A DNA stretch of 64,000 bases from Ignavibacteriota bacterium (lineage in GTDB: Bacteria > Bacteroidota > Ignavibacteria > UBA10030 > UBA6906): positions 1-64,000 of the forward strand of contig JADJHP010000003.1 in NCBI GenBank assembly GCA_016707525.1, in the 5' to 3' direction. The translations under genes were made by a program, and so were the position numbers. Numbering within the stretch: the stretch's first letter is position 1; the number at the start of each line of letters is the position of its first letter. The notes beneath the pieces are model-generated. The model saw only the letters and a list, made by a program, of their open reading frames with translations. It was not told the origin of the DNA and did no database searches. This document shows, piece after piece, positions 38,463 to 49,004 of this stretch.

Positions 38463-41400
38463 ATGAAGCTTGCCGATGTTTCCATAGAACGCCCGGTCTT
38501 CGCCACGATGATGATCTTCGCGCTGGTGGTGCTGGGACTGTTCTCATATATCAAACTGAACATCGATCAGTTCCCGGACGTTGACATTCCGTACGTCACC
38601 GCCACCACCGTGCTCCCCGGAGCGGGTCCGGAACAGATCGAGACCGAGGTCACCAAGAAGATCGAGGACGCGGTCAACACCGTTGCCGGCGTGGACCATA
38701 TCTCTTCCGTCTCCCAGGAAGGGGTCTCGATCGTCGTCGTCCAGTTCAAGCTGGAAGTGAACGGCCAGCAGGGCGCTCAGGATGTGCGCGAGAAGATCGC
38801 GGCGATCCGCGGCGACCTGCCAACGGATATCGAAGACCCGATCATCCAGCGGCTGGACCCTGCGAGCACGCCGATCTTCATGCTGACCCTGTCCGGCGAA
38901 CGGACGCCCAAGGAGATCACGACGTTCACGAAGAATGTGGTGAAGAAACGCCTTGAGAACGTGCCGGGCGTGGGGCGTGTGGACCTCGTCGGCGGCGCCG
39001 AGCGCGAGATCCAGATCATCGTGGATGCCGCCCGGATGCAGGCATACAACCTGTCGATCCAGGACGTCATCCAGGCGGTGGGTGCGGCAAACGTCGAGAT
39101 CCCTGCCGGAAATCTGGACCAGGGCAGCAGGCAGATCCTTCTCCGCACCATGGGCAAGTATACCAGCGTCAGGGATTTCGCGTCGGTCATCGTGGCGACC
39201 CCCGGAGGGAAGGTCGTCCATCTCTCCGAGGTCGCAACGGTGGAAGACGGCGTCAAAGAGCAGGAAAGTCTTTCGCGGCTGAACGGCAGACAGGCCGTGG
39301 GCCTCAGCATCCTGCGGCAGTCCGGCAGCAATACCGTCCGCGTCGCCGAAGCGATCCAGAAGCAGATCAACGCGATCCAGAACGAACTCCCCGCCGACCT
39401 GCACCTGACCGTGGCACGCGACAACAGCACGTTCATCCGCGACTCGGTCCGCGATGTGCTCTTCGACATCGTGTATGGAGGCCTGCTGGCCGTGATCGTG
39501 GTCTATCTGTTCCTTGCGAACATGCGTTCGACCCTCATCAGCGCCATCGCGCTGCCGACCTCGATCATCGCGAGTTTCATCATCATGTTCGCGCTGGGCT
39601 TTACGCTCAACACCATGACGTTGCTGGCGCTCTCGCTGGCCGTCGGCCTGCTGATCGATGACGCGATCGTGGTCATCGAGAACATCTACCGCCACATGCA
39701 GGATGGCGAATCGCCCATCGAGGCGGCCAAGGCCGCCACCGCCGAGATCGGCCTTGCCGTCATGGCCACAACGTTCACGATCGTTGCCGTGTTCGTCCCG
39801 GTGGCATTCATGCCCGGGATCGTCGGGCGGTTCTTCTACGAATTCGGCATCACGGTATCCGTGTCGGTCCTCGTCTCGCTGTTCGTGGCCTTCACGCTCA
39901 CCCCGATGCTCTCATCGAAGTGGCTGAAGGAAGAGGATGAGGAACTCACCAACGAGGGCAATCTCCTCCGCCGCGGACTCTACTGGTTCAATCATATGTT
40001 CACGGTCCTGAGCGCCAAATACCGGAGTGCGATCCAGTGGTCGCTCGGACACCGGATGACCGTCATCGTGGGCTCGCTCCTGATCTTCCTGTCGAGTTTC
40101 TTCGTCATGGGCTTCCTGGGAACGGCATTCTTCCCGAGCATGGACCAGAGCGAGTACAACGTCATCGTCACCGCCGCACCGGGAAGCTCCATTGAAGAGA
40201 CCAGCCGGTTGTGCGCAGCAGCAGAGGATGTTCTGCGGAAACGTCCGGAGGTCATCTCCACGCTGACCACCATCGGCACCGGCAGCGATCCGGTGACCAA
40301 AGGCACCATCCTTGTCAAGACCGTCAAGAAGGCGGAACGCAGCAAGACCCTCGATCAGCTCATGGAAGAGGCGCGGCAGGAGATCGTCAGGATCCCCGGA
40401 GCGAACTTCGGACTCATGCCCACGGGCGGGATGGGTGGCAACCAGAAGCAGGCCATCCTCAGCGTTCGCGGCGAGAACCTCGCCACGCTCCAGACCATCG
40501 CCAGCCAGGTGGAGTACATGTTCCGCACGACACCCGGCGCGGCGGACGTGGAGAACAGCCTCGAGACGTCGAAGCCCGAGGTGCGGGTGGTCATCGATCG
40601 TGAAAAGGCATCGGACCTCGGGATCAATGTGGGCCTGATCGCTTCGACTGCGCGCGCCATGGTCGATGGCTACGTCGCGTCGAAGTACCAGGAAGGCGAA
40701 GAACAGTACGATATCCGTGTCCGGCTCAAGAAATCCGACCGGTCGTCCCTGGAGAACGTGCGCGCATTGTCGATCAAGAGCAACAAGGATGCGGGGAACG
40801 GCCAGAAGGTCCTGATCCCGCTCGGATCGGTCGCAGAGATCACACCGGCTTCGGGGCCGTCCCGCATCAACCGGTACGACCGTCAGCGTGAGATCCGTAT
40901 CGACGCCAACCTGTCCGGCGCGCTGCTTGGCGAGGTGCTCGGCGAGATGCAGAAACGCATCAAGACCATCACCCTCCCTGCCGGTTACTCCATCGGGATC
41001 GTCGGCATGGGCGAGATGCAGTCGGAATCATTCGCCAACATCCTGCTGGCACTCGGACTGGCCATCATCTTCGTCTACATCGTGCTTGCCGCGCAGTTCG
41101 AGAGCTTCAAATATCCATTCGCCATCATGCTTGCACTCCCGATGTCCCTCATCGGCGCGGTCTTTGCGCTCCTCCTGTTCGGTGGATCCCTCTCCGTGAT
41201 GTCCATGATCGGCATCATCATGCTCATGGGGCTCGTGACCAAGAACGGGATCCTGCTCGTGGACTTCACCAACGTGCTCCGCGACCGGGGACACGAGCGT
41301 GCCGAAGCGCTGGTGATGGCCGGGTCCACCCGGCTCCGTCCGATCCTTATGACCACGCTCGCGATGGTGTTCGGCATGGTGCCCGTGGCATTCGCGTTCG

Positions 41401-41585
41401 GAGAAGGAAGCGAGTTCCGCTCGCCCATGGGTCAGGCGGTGATCGGTGGGCTCATCACATCGACGCTGCTGACGCTCTTCGTCGTTCCGGTGGTGTATTC
41501 GGTACTCGACGACTTCACGGTTGCCGGGTTCATCCGGAAGATCACCCGTGTCACCCCCGGCATCAAGAAGGAGACACAGCCATGA
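38463..41585 (+). CDS. RND multidrug efflux permease (AcrB/MexB type)
   Basis: A 1040-residue inner-membrane transporter of the HAE-1 group. TM1 is FATMMIFALVVLGLFSYIKL, followed by a porter domain (DVDIPYVTATTVLPGAGPEQ). TM4 has LAVGLLIDDAIVVIENIYRH with the Asp-Asp proton relay, and the second repeat ends in STLLTLFVVPVVYSVLDDF. Length and two-fold repeat match the family; export is driven by the proton gradient. It is the third gene of the TolC-MFP-RND operon behind TetR. Its stop overlaps the next start as ATGA. The hydrophobic substrate range cannot be read from sequence. Confidence 0.95.
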   Translation: MKLADVSIERPVFATMMIFALVVLGLFSYIKLNIDQFPDVDIPYVTATTVLPGAGPEQIETEVTKKIEDAVNTVAGVDHISSVSQEGVSIVVVQFKLEVNGQQGAQDVREKIAAIRGDLPTDIEDPIIQRLDPASTPIFMLTLSGERTPKEITTFTKNVVKKRLENVPGVGRVDLVGGAEREIQIIVDAARMQAYNLSIQDVIQAVGAANVEIPAGNLDQGSRQILLRTMGKYTSVRDFASVIVATPGGKVVHLSEVATVEDGVKEQESLSRLNGRQAVGLSILRQSGSNTVRVAEAIQKQINAIQNELPADLHLTVARDNSTFIRDSVRDVLFDIVYGGLLAVIVVYLFLANMRSTLISAIALPTSIIASFIIMFALGFTLNTMTLLALSLAVGLLIDDAIVVIENIYRHMQDGESPIEAAKAATAEIGLAVMATTFTIVAVFVPVAFMPGIVGRFFYEFGITVSVSVLVSLFVAFTLTPMLSSKWLKEEDEELTNEGNLLRRGLYWFNHMFTVLSAKYRSAIQWSLGHRMTVIVGSLLIFLSSFFVMGFLGTAFFPSMDQSEYNVIVTAAPGSSIEETSRLCAAAEDVLRKRPEVISTLTTIGTGSDPVTKGTILVKTVKKAERSKTLDQLMEEARQEIVRIPGANFGLMPTGGMGGNQKQAILSVRGENLATLQTIASQVEYMFRTTPGAADVENSLETSKPEVRVVIDREKASDLGINVGLIASTARAMVDGYVASKYQEGEEQYDIRVRLKKSDRSSLENVRALSIKSNKDAGNGQKVLIPLGSVAEITPASGPSRINRYDRQREIRIDANLSGALLGEVLGEMQKRIKTITLPAGYSIGIVGMGEMQSESFANILLALGLAIIFVYIVLAAQFESFKYPFAIMLALPMSLIGAVFALLLFGGSLSVMSMIGIIMLMGLVTKNGILLVDFTNVLRDRGHERAEALVMAGSTRLRPILMTTLAMVFGMVPVAFAFGEGSEFRSPMGQAVIGGLITSTLLTLFVVPVVYSVLDDFTVAGFIRKITRVTPGIKKETQP

Positions 41586-41881
41586 AGATCGTATTCACGG
41601 TATGCAACGACGTCTACGCCCCGCGGCTGATGGATCTCCTCGGCAAGCTGGGGATCGACTACTACACCCGGTGGGACCAGGTGACCGGCAAGGGGCCTGG
41701 GACCGAGCCCCATCTCGGAACCCGGAGCTTTCCGGGCCACAATGCGGTGCTCATGATCGCCATCCGCGAGGAGGACGTTCTGGAGAAGCTGGTCGGTGGG
41801 ATCGAGGAGGTCAACGCACAGATCCATCGTGCGGATGACAAGATCCGCCTGTTCCAGGTGCCGTTGGAAAGGATCGTGTAG
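41582..41881 (+). CDS. Small PII-like protein linked to the RND pump
   Basis: A 99-residue protein starting MKIVFTVCNDVYAPRLMDLL, with IDYYTRWDQVTGKGPGTEPH and ending IRLFQVPLERIV. The ferredoxin-like babba pattern, the extended T-loop-like stretch (VTGKGPGTEPHLGTRSFPG) and the C-terminal strand fit the PII/PII-like superfamily; a PII-like subgroup (PII-NG) is known beside CusA-type pumps. The start overlaps the permease stop by 4 nt, so translation is coupled. It is probably a cytoplasmic sensor that modulates or senses the pump. It lacks the typical GlnB uridylylation Tyr motif. The assignment is by pattern, not by search. Confidence 0.65.
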   Translation: MKIVFTVCNDVYAPRLMDLLGKLGIDYYTRWDQVTGKGPGTEPHLGTRSFPGHNAVLMIAIREEDVLEKLVGGIEEVNAQIHRADDKIRLFQVPLERIV

Positions 41882-41898
41882 CAGAGCGGCAGGGTACG

Positions 41899-44800
41899 TC
41901 AGAAGGAATACCGGATCCCGGCACGAAAGCGCCAGCGGGAAAGGAGCGGATCCGGTTCAAGAGGGGTCGTTCTGGGCGCCCACCGGAACAGCGGACGTCC
42001 GATCTGATCCTGCTTGAAGAACTGCAGCACGGACACTCTCTGGTACGGCACCGACTGCACAAGCCCCCATGAGGGATTGAGCAGATTCAGGGCATTCATC
42101 AGTTCGGCATGGATCTCAAGATGATGGTCTCCCCCGACAGGAATTGTCTGGGCGAGACGGAGGTCGAGCTGATGGACCCAGGGGGTGCGCGCACCGTTGC
42201 GTTCCGCGGTCTGACCACCATGTGTGGAAAGATACTCATCATGAGCAATGAAGGAGAAGAACTGATTGTACGCCACATCACCGGGGGGGATCAGCTCACT
42301 ATCGGCCCGGACGAACAGCACCTCCGCTTGTCGCTCCGGAATATAGAACAGGTCATTCAGAGATTCTCCATCCCCGTTCATATCTCCATCGTACACATAT
42401 GAATACGGGATACCGGAAGCTCCGGTATACAGGAGACCGAAAGTGGTCACGTATCCCGCGATCCATTCCTGCCGGAGTGAGAACGCCAGAGCGATCCGAT
42501 GTGTCCGGTCGAACGCCGAGTAGTTCAGCACGGGTTCATTCGGTGTATGGGCGGGATTGTAGCGCCACTGATCGTATGCGTTGTCCCACGTGCCGCTGTT
42601 GAGGTCCTCGGTAGATCCGAAGCTATACGCAAGGCTCGCGAAGACCCCTTCCGGGCCGGGCCGGCGCTGGATCTGTGCCGTCGCAAACGTTGCCGATCCG
42701 CTCGTGCCATTGCTCATATACATGACGTCGGTGAATCGATCGTCGTTCCGTGAGTACACCCATCTGGCTTCTGACAGACTCTGCCCGTAGACCGGCCGTG
42801 TATCGCCGCTGCGGTCCCAGTAATTGATCTGAGGGTTCGTTCTGCCCGATTGCCTGAGGTTGATGTTCTGAAAGACAACCCCGCGCAATGTCCGGGAGTA
42901 CACACCTTCAAGGGAAAGTTCCAGATCCCAGGGGAGAACGAGATCCAGCGCAACGGTCCACCGCACTTCCTGCGGAAGAACAAAGTCCTTGCTTAACACC
43001 ACGACTTCAGCGGTTTCGCGCAGAAGAGAATCGGTTGCCGGCACCGGCTGCCGTGCCGCGTCGGATCCGAACGCCGGCGGATGAGCCGATTCTTTGATGT
43101 GGACATAGTCGAGGCCCGTATTGTCATAGAGATTCCCGATCCAGGAATACGGGATCTTGCCGGTGAACAGTCCCACTCCCCCCCGCACCTGGACCGATCG
43201 GTCCTCCTTCGGAAAGACGCTTATGCCGATCCGGGGAGAGATCATGGGCCGGGCACGTGGCACGGAGGACGTGGAAAGATCATAGCCCAGAGGAAGGAAC
43301 GCTTCCCGGACCGCGCTGTTCTCCCGCGGATGATCCGGGAAGACCGGGAGGTCCACACGTACGCCACCCGTCAATGAGACCTTTGGCGAGATCCGCCACT
43401 CATCCTGCAGTAAAGCTCCGAACTGAAGTGCATGCCACGCGTTCCCCTCTCCTGCCGACCCTGAGCGTGGATAGCGATACTCGTATTCAGCCGGCTCACC
43501 TCGCGTAAAAGCCGCCATCGAAGGGAAGGTGTACCGTCCCCAGCCCGAAGAGAAGAGCCGGCTCCGGAACCAATGGAGCTCTCCCTGCAGTCCTGCTGTC
43601 AGCAGATGCCCGCCGCTGCTGAGGCTTACCGTATTGTGGATCTCCAGATGGTCCTGCGATAGCTGCTGTCCGGCCCCTCCGACCTCGCTCCCCACCGTGA
43701 GGTGATTCCACCAACCGCGGCGATCCGTGACAATGACATCGACGAACGGAAAGGCCGTTCCGCGGGGTTCCGACGTGAACCGTCGTGATGTGAAGCCGAT
43801 GAGAAGTTCGTTCGAGAGTGCCGATCCGAACAGGCTGTTGAGTTCGGCGATCACGGAATGCATCGTGGAACTGTTCTGCGCCAGCGTCCCTTCCGCGAAT
43901 ACTGTCGAGCCCTGCGGCGGCCTGTCGGAGCGGGAGGTGGCGAAGTTATACCGCACGCTGAGTTGCTGTCCGCGACGGAGAGCGATGTCGAACCGGCCGA
44001 AGAAATTCCCTGACACCCGGTTCAACGAGACGATGTCCATCCTGCCCGGATCGAATGCATATTTACTGGCGAGCGTATCGTACAACTGCGAAACCATGAT
44101 CTCCGGAAAGCTGTACGTCGAACCCTGCGTCAGCGGCGCGCCGAATCTCCGTTCGATCGGAACCCGCATCGACGACACCTGCCCGGTGGCAAAGAAGAAC
44201 GCTTGTGACTCTACGATCGGTCCGCCGATGCGAAAGCCAGCACTGCCGTCGGCAAAACCGCGATAGTCTCTCCTGCCATCATCGGGGTTTCTCCCGATCA
44301 ACCATCCTCCTGCTCCGTCGATGTGGGCCGATCCGGAGAGTGTGTTCGAACCGGTCCTGCTCACAGCAGCGATCGCGGCGCCCGTGAAGCCGCTCCGCCT
44401 GACGTCAAAAGGAGAGAGATCGACGCGGATCTCCTGGAGCGATTCAAGATCCAGGGGGCTTGCCTGCATCCCCCCCGGGGTATTCTCCACCCGCTGAAGG
44501 CTGAACGGATCAGTGATCCCGATCCCGTCCAGTGTCACATCGTTGTACACTCTGTTCATCCCGAGTGCGCTCCCCCCGACCATATACGGAGAGATCCGGT
44601 AGGCATCCTCAAGCGAACCGGATGGGAGCGGCAACGCTTCCAACTGGTCCCGGTCTATATGGAGAGATGCGCCCTGCGATTGCCTGCTCAGAGAGTCGGT
44701 TCGATTCCCGGTGATCACTACTTCTTCACCAGGCAGAGCGACCTGGTTGAGCACGATGCCGACATGCGTATTGTCCAGCAATCTGAGGAACAGCCCGGTG

Positions 44801-45162
44801 CGCACGTGGAGAGCGAACGCAATATGCGAAACCTTCAGGGTGTACGGTCCGCCAACACGCAATCCGCCAATGAAAAACTTGCCATTGTCCCCTGCCGATA
44901 CGCGATACACACTATTGGTGGGAACATGGGTCAGTTCAACATGTGCGCGGGGGATCGGCGATCCATCACGGGAGAGAATGTCGCCCTGCAGCGTCGTCGA
45001 GGTAGGGGTTTGACCCCACAGTGAAGCGCAGAGCATCAGAGCGACGGCCAGCATCGCCGGAAGCCGGAAGGGGGAAGAATGACCTCTGAAGGAACGACGG
45101 GCATGGGCGTTGTGCCCTGCATGGGAGCGTCGCACTCCGGGGAGAGGTATTGTGGAAACCAT
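41899..45162 (-). CDS. TonB-dependent receptor-like outer-membrane protein
   Basis: About 1087 residues. The start is taken at ATG 45162; ATG 45054 sits directly at the hydrophobic core MLAVALMLCASLWGQ. A carboxypeptidase regulatory-like domain (LQGDILSRDGSPIPRAHVEL, GGPYTLKVSHIAF) precedes the plug (GEEVVITGNRTDSLSRQSQG, YNDVTLDGIGITDPF, GFTGAAIAAVSRTGSN). Many antiparallel barrel strands follow, ending RWRFRAGIRYSF with a terminal Phe. The family of CarboxypepD_reg-like, oar-type TonB receptors imports or exports large ligands across the outer membrane. No SusD-like partner is adjacent. It converges with the PII-like gene at a 17-nt gap. Confidence 0.88.
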   Translation of the reverse strand: MVSTIPLPGVRRSHAGHNAHARRSFRGHSSPFRLPAMLAVALMLCASLWGQTPTSTTLQGDILSRDGSPIPRAHVELTHVPTNSVYRVSAGDNGKFFIGGLRVGGPYTLKVSHIAFALHVRTGLFLRLLDNTHVGIVLNQVALPGEEVVITGNRTDSLSRQSQGASLHIDRDQLEALPLPSGSLEDAYRISPYMVGGSALGMNRVYNDVTLDGIGITDPFSLQRVENTPGGMQASPLDLESLQEIRVDLSPFDVRRSGFTGAAIAAVSRTGSNTLSGSAHIDGAGGWLIGRNPDDGRRDYRGFADGSAGFRIGGPIVESQAFFFATGQVSSMRVPIERRFGAPLTQGSTYSFPEIMVSQLYDTLASKYAFDPGRMDIVSLNRVSGNFFGRFDIALRRGQQLSVRYNFATSRSDRPPQGSTVFAEGTLAQNSSTMHSVIAELNSLFGSALSNELLIGFTSRRFTSEPRGTAFPFVDVIVTDRRGWWNHLTVGSEVGGAGQQLSQDHLEIHNTVSLSSGGHLLTAGLQGELHWFRSRLFSSGWGRYTFPSMAAFTRGEPAEYEYRYPRSGSAGEGNAWHALQFGALLQDEWRISPKVSLTGGVRVDLPVFPDHPRENSAVREAFLPLGYDLSTSSVPRARPMISPRIGISVFPKEDRSVQVRGGVGLFTGKIPYSWIGNLYDNTGLDYVHIKESAHPPAFGSDAARQPVPATDSLLRETAEVVVLSKDFVLPQEVRWTVALDLVLPWDLELSLEGVYSRTLRGVVFQNINLRQSGRTNPQINYWDRSGDTRPVYGQSLSEARWVYSRNDDRFTDVMYMSNGTSGSATFATAQIQRRPGPEGVFASLAYSFGSTEDLNSGTWDNAYDQWRYNPAHTPNEPVLNYSAFDRTHRIALAFSLRQEWIAGYVTTFGLLYTGASGIPYSYVYDGDMNGDGESLNDLFYIPERQAEVLFVRADSELIPPGDVAYNQFFSFIAHDEYLSTHGGQTAERNGARTPWVHQLDLRLAQTIPVGGDHHLEIHAELMNALNLLNPSWGLVQSVPYQRVSVLQFFKQDQIGRPLFRWAPRTTPLEPDPLLSRWRFRAGIRYSF

Positions 45163-45729
45163 TCGAGATATGCCGGGCTGGTACGACAGAATGTACGACA
45201 GGACTTCGACAATCACAACCACGCGAGATCCCGGAACAGGATCCACGTCTCTGCGGCACCGCTTTCTGCCGGTCCATCCTGCAATTCACAGAATTCACAT
45301 CGACTTTCAAGCGACCCTGGCGTAACCTCCTGCAAGAGACACCAGTGACACGCACAAGAACACCGAGGATCACATCGTGTCGGCCAGGGAAACCATCGGA
45401 CATTGCTGACGGCGCCATTCAGGATCCGGGGGGCTCCCCCGGTCAACGTCCAGATCGCAGGCAACTCAGCCAACGAATGAGAGGGGGGGGGTCGGGTTGC
45501 GCAGCCGTTGCCGCGGGGCGTCAGGGGATCGTTGGTGACCGAGCCTGGTACCGCATTAGCCATATGGCGGAAAATAGCGATTTTCAGATTCGCCAAGAGT
45601 GCGCGATTCTGGGATTCTGAGGGCTTCCGGGGGTTCCAACCGTCGAAAATCAGGCATCCCGTTTGCACCCACTAACCCGCGGCCCATGCGGGTGTATCGA
45701 ACGTACGAAGCACGTCCGGAGAACTGGCA

Positions 45730-46572
45730 ATGTCCAAGAAGAAGTCCAAGAAAGAAGCATCCGACGAAGTGCCATCCAACAAGAAGGCCGAGAAGAAGAA
45801 ACTCGACAAGAAGGCGTACAACAAGGCCCTTGCGAAGTTGCAGGAAGATCTCGTCAGCCTTCAGGGGTGGATCGTCGAGAAGAAGTTGCGGGTCGTGGTG
45901 CTCTTCGAGGGACGCGATGCCGCGGGCAAGGGTGGCGTGATCAAGCGGATCACGACGAGGCTGAATCCGCGCGTGTGCCGTATCGTTGCCCTTGGTACGC
46001 CGTCGGAGAAGGAGAAGACCCAGTGGTACTTCCAGCGCTACGTCGCGCATCTCCCCGGTGCGGGCGAGATGGTGCTCTATGACCGGAGCTGGTACAACAG
46101 AGCGGGTGTGGAGAGAGTGATGGGGTTCTGTTCGGAGACACAATACGCGGAATTCCTCCGGACGTGTCCTGAATTCGAACGCATGCTCGTCCGTGACGGC
46201 ATCATCCTGATCAAATACTGGTTCTCCGTGAGCGACGAGGTACAGGAGAAGCGGTTCCAGGCGCGCATCGAGGATCCCACGAAGCGTTGGAAACTCAGTC
46301 CGATGGACCTGGAATCACGGGCACGGTGGGTGGAGTATTCGAAAGCGAAGGACGAGATGTTCGCCCACACGGACACCAAGCAATCGCCGTGGTATGTGGT
46401 GGACGCCGACGACAAGAAGCGTGCGCGGCTGAATTGTATTTCGCATTTGCTGAAGGTGCTGCCGCACGAGAACCTCACCCCCAAGGCGCAGGTCCTGCCG
46501 CCGCGGAAGAAGTGCCCTGCGTACGTTCGTCCGCCGATCACGGACCAGACATTTGTGCCGGACCACTTCTGA
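45730..46572 (+). CDS. ppk2: Polyphosphate kinase 2
   Basis: A 280-residue protein from ATG 45730 with GGAGAA 6 nt upstream. A Lys-rich N-terminus precedes the PPK2 core: Walker A FEGRDAAGKGGVIKRI (G61-G68), ETQYAEFLRTCPEFERM, the Walker B-type YDRSWYNRAGVERVMGF, and IKYWFSVSDEVQEKRFQARI. SPMDLESRARWVEYSKAKDE and PWYVVDADDKKRARLNCISH follow. Single-domain PPK2 enzymes use polyphosphate to phosphorylate nucleoside diphosphates or monophosphates; the subclass (I or III) is not decided here. It is cytoplasmic and stands alone between two unrelated genes. Confidence 0.94.
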   Translation: MSKKKSKKEASDEVPSNKKAEKKKLDKKAYNKALAKLQEDLVSLQGWIVEKKLRVVVLFEGRDAAGKGGVIKRITTRLNPRVCRIVALGTPSEKEKTQWYFQRYVAHLPGAGEMVLYDRSWYNRAGVERVMGFCSETQYAEFLRTCPEFERMLVRDGIILIKYWFSVSDEVQEKRFQARIEDPTKRWKLSPMDLESRARWVEYSKAKDEMFAHTDTKQSPWYVVDADDKKRARLNCISHLLKVLPHENLTPKAQVLPPRKKCPAYVRPPITDQTFVPDHF

Positions 46573-46789
46573 CGCCGTGACACACCTGGATCCGCGATCG
46601 TACATCAACGCATGCATGTACCGATACGGATCGCTTGGCGGCCTCGGGAGCGAACACGCGTCACGCGCTTCCTCCGTCACTACGCAGAAGCCACCGGGCG
46701 GCCTGGCAGCCAACGTGGCATGCATGGCCCGGAAGGACGTCGACGGGACCATCCATCGCCATGACCCGCCAATAGCCGGAATTTCTCAC

Positions 46790-46818
46790 TTGCTTGTTCA
46801 CCGCACCTCCCCTATACT
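46790..46818 (+). promoter_or_regulatory. Sigma-70-type promoter for the GxGYxYP gene
   Basis: TTGCTT (46790-46795), 17 nt, TATACT (46813-46818), 93 nt before ATG 46911. The 338-nt gap 46573-46910 shows no other feature. Confidence 0.5.
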
Positions 46819-46910
46819 CCTACGATCAGCGTGATCACTATTGTGCCGGGGGGGGCGAGAACTCCCGCACACACCCTTCTCCGCCACGCTCACCCTTTCA
46901 GGAACCCGCT

Positions 46911-49004
46911 ATGAACCGGATCATCGTTGTGCTTGCGTGCGCCGCCATCGCCACCTGCTTCCCCCATGGAGCCCTCGGCTTCGAACCCCGCCCCGAAGCG
47001 CCGGAGATCACCGTCATGGATATCACCGGTGACTGGGAAGCAGCGGGCGACCTGCCCCGTCAGGCCATGTTGATTAGTCTCCAGGGATTGGCGAACAGGA
47101 ACGTCCCGAACATCTATCTCTTGTATCCGGAAGACCATGTCCATGGTGGCACCACGCCCATCCTTGACTTCTACAAGAACCGCCATGGCATCCGAACGAA
47201 CGAGGTGCGGTCCGCGGCCGACGCCATCAAGAAGTATCGCGCACATCTCAAGGGGTATGTGATCTGGGATCGCGCGGTGATCTCGACCCTCATGGTCTCC
47301 TTCACGATCGCCGGTCTCGAGGATGCCCTCGTCATAACGGAGGCGTCTCTTCCCCTCATGAAGAAGCTGGGGCTCCGGTGCGTGGCCGATCTGCGCAAAC
47401 GGTTCCGCGGCAAGACCGACGCCGAGATCTTTCAGTGGGCATATGACGTGTATTGGCCGCGCTGCAGTCGTGACTATCTCGTCTATCTTGGTGAGCACTG
47501 CCGTGGACTCAAGAATGGACCCGGCTTGCAGCCCGCGATCGGCGATTTTGCGATCGCCAACAAGGCGTTCTGCTCCGATCTGTCGGCGCGACCGGGCGCC
47601 GGCGCGGAGTATGCCCTCGCCGAACGTATCATGAGCGAGATGAAGCCCCTGTCGTACGTCTACGGCTGGCATTCGTACTGCAAGGACAAGGAGGAAGAGC
47701 ACATCACGATGGTTTCCCGTCATGCTCTCATCATGGCGGAGGGACTTGCATCCGTACCGAACCTGAGTTTCCACCACGGCATATCGCTTTCACCTGATTT
47801 TTCCTTCCAGCAGAAGGCGGTGTATGATCGTAACCCCGTCGTCGCCGACAAGGTGTATATCACGCTCATCGAGAGCGACGGCCTCGGCATCGGCTCCTGG
47901 AATCGCCCCGGTCGCGGGAGCCTCCCCTATGGATGGGAAATGAACGAAGAGTACCTTACCACCGCACCCGCACTCCTTCAGTACTACTACGAGACCGCCA
48001 CCGACCAGGATCACTTCATTGGCAGTCTGAGCGGACCGGGCTATTTCTATCCGAAGCAATTCCCCCCGAAATTGCTTCCGGAGGTCCTCCGCCGGGAGGA
48101 CTCCCTGATGCGCCGCATGGACCTGCACGTTTTCGGGATCATGGATTTCTCCGAGGGCGACTACCACGTCGGGAACGCAGACCTCCCCAAGCGTGTGGTC
48201 GACGCCTACTACGAGAACATCCCCTCGGCCCTTGGTTTCTTGAACGGATACGGACCGGCCAACACATTTGACTGCCGTGATGGACGTCCCTTCCTTTCCT
48301 ACAACTATTATGTCGAGGTCCGCAAATCCGTGGAGGAGGTCGCGGAAGACCTGCGCGAACTTGCGCGGATCAATCCCCGCAGACCGTACTTTCTTCCCGT
48401 GCACGTCCGCGAGGACAACGATGTCCAACGCATGAGGTCCATTGTTGACCAGCTGGGCCCGGAGTTCGAGGTTGTCCCACCCGCCGAGTTCATGATCATG
48501 GCAGGCAGGCGGCCCACGACGGTCACGCGCTTTCTCGACCAGAAGCCGGATTTCTCCGGCCACTGGAAGCTCGATCGGGCTAAGAGCAAGAACGTCTTTC
48601 CATCATCATATGAGCTCACCATTGCGCATCGTGGACGGGTCATGAGCATCACCACCACCGCCCGCGAGCACCGCTATGTTCACAATCGCGAACGGCAGAC
48701 GTCCAAGACGCTCGTGATCGGAGGTCCGCCGGTCGCGGGGGCTGAAGAAGTGACGAGGAGGATGGGATATTCGGCAGGCTGGACGGACAGTATTCAAACA
48801 ACTGCTGCATGGAAGGAAGATGGAACGACGCTCCTGATGGAGACCGTGGCCAGGGTGGCCACATCTCAGGGAGAGTACATCGTGACAACAACCGGCGAGT
48901 ACACAGTTTCTGCCGACCTCATGACACTGACCGTGAAAGAGTGGCGTTCGACCAGAGCCGACCGGGAACCGGTCACGGTCTACGTGTACCAGCGCGAACT
49001 CTAG
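46911..49004 (+). CDS. Secreted GxGYxYP putative glycoside hydrolase with lipocalin-like tail
   Basis: A 697-residue exported protein (signal MNRIIVVLACAAIATC, then HGALG). The GxGYxYP family is marked by SLSGPGYFYPKQFPP in the middle and its usual N-terminal part (QAMLISLQGLANRNVPNIYL; GYVIWDRAV; VYGWHSYCKDKEEEHITMVS). Residues about 540-697 form an extra beta-rich domain, DFSGHWKLDRAKSKNVFPSS to VTVYVYQREL, like the lipocalin-like domains attached to bacterial secreted proteins. Relatives occur in polysaccharide-utilisation loci and are proposed glycosidases without a proven reaction. It has a candidate promoter upstream and converges with the protease gene. Confidence 0.85.
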   Translation: MNRIIVVLACAAIATCFPHGALGFEPRPEAPEITVMDITGDWEAAGDLPRQAMLISLQGLANRNVPNIYLLYPEDHVHGGTTPILDFYKNRHGIRTNEVRSAADAIKKYRAHLKGYVIWDRAVISTLMVSFTIAGLEDALVITEASLPLMKKLGLRCVADLRKRFRGKTDAEIFQWAYDVYWPRCSRDYLVYLGEHCRGLKNGPGLQPAIGDFAIANKAFCSDLSARPGAGAEYALAERIMSEMKPLSYVYGWHSYCKDKEEEHITMVSRHALIMAEGLASVPNLSFHHGISLSPDFSFQQKAVYDRNPVVADKVYITLIESDGLGIGSWNRPGRGSLPYGWEMNEEYLTTAPALLQYYYETATDQDHFIGSLSGPGYFYPKQFPPKLLPEVLRREDSLMRRMDLHVFGIMDFSEGDYHVGNADLPKRVVDAYYENIPSALGFLNGYGPANTFDCRDGRPFLSYNYYVEVRKSVEEVAEDLRELARINPRRPYFLPVHVREDNDVQRMRSIVDQLGPEFEVVPPAEFMIMAGRRPTTVTRFLDQKPDFSGHWKLDRAKSKNVFPSSYELTIAHRGRVMSITTTAREHRYVHNRERQTSKTLVIGGPPVAGAEEVTRRMGYSAGWTDSIQTTAAWKEDGTTLLMETVARVATSQGEYIVTTTGEYTVSADLMTLTVKEWRSTRADREPVTVYVYQREL

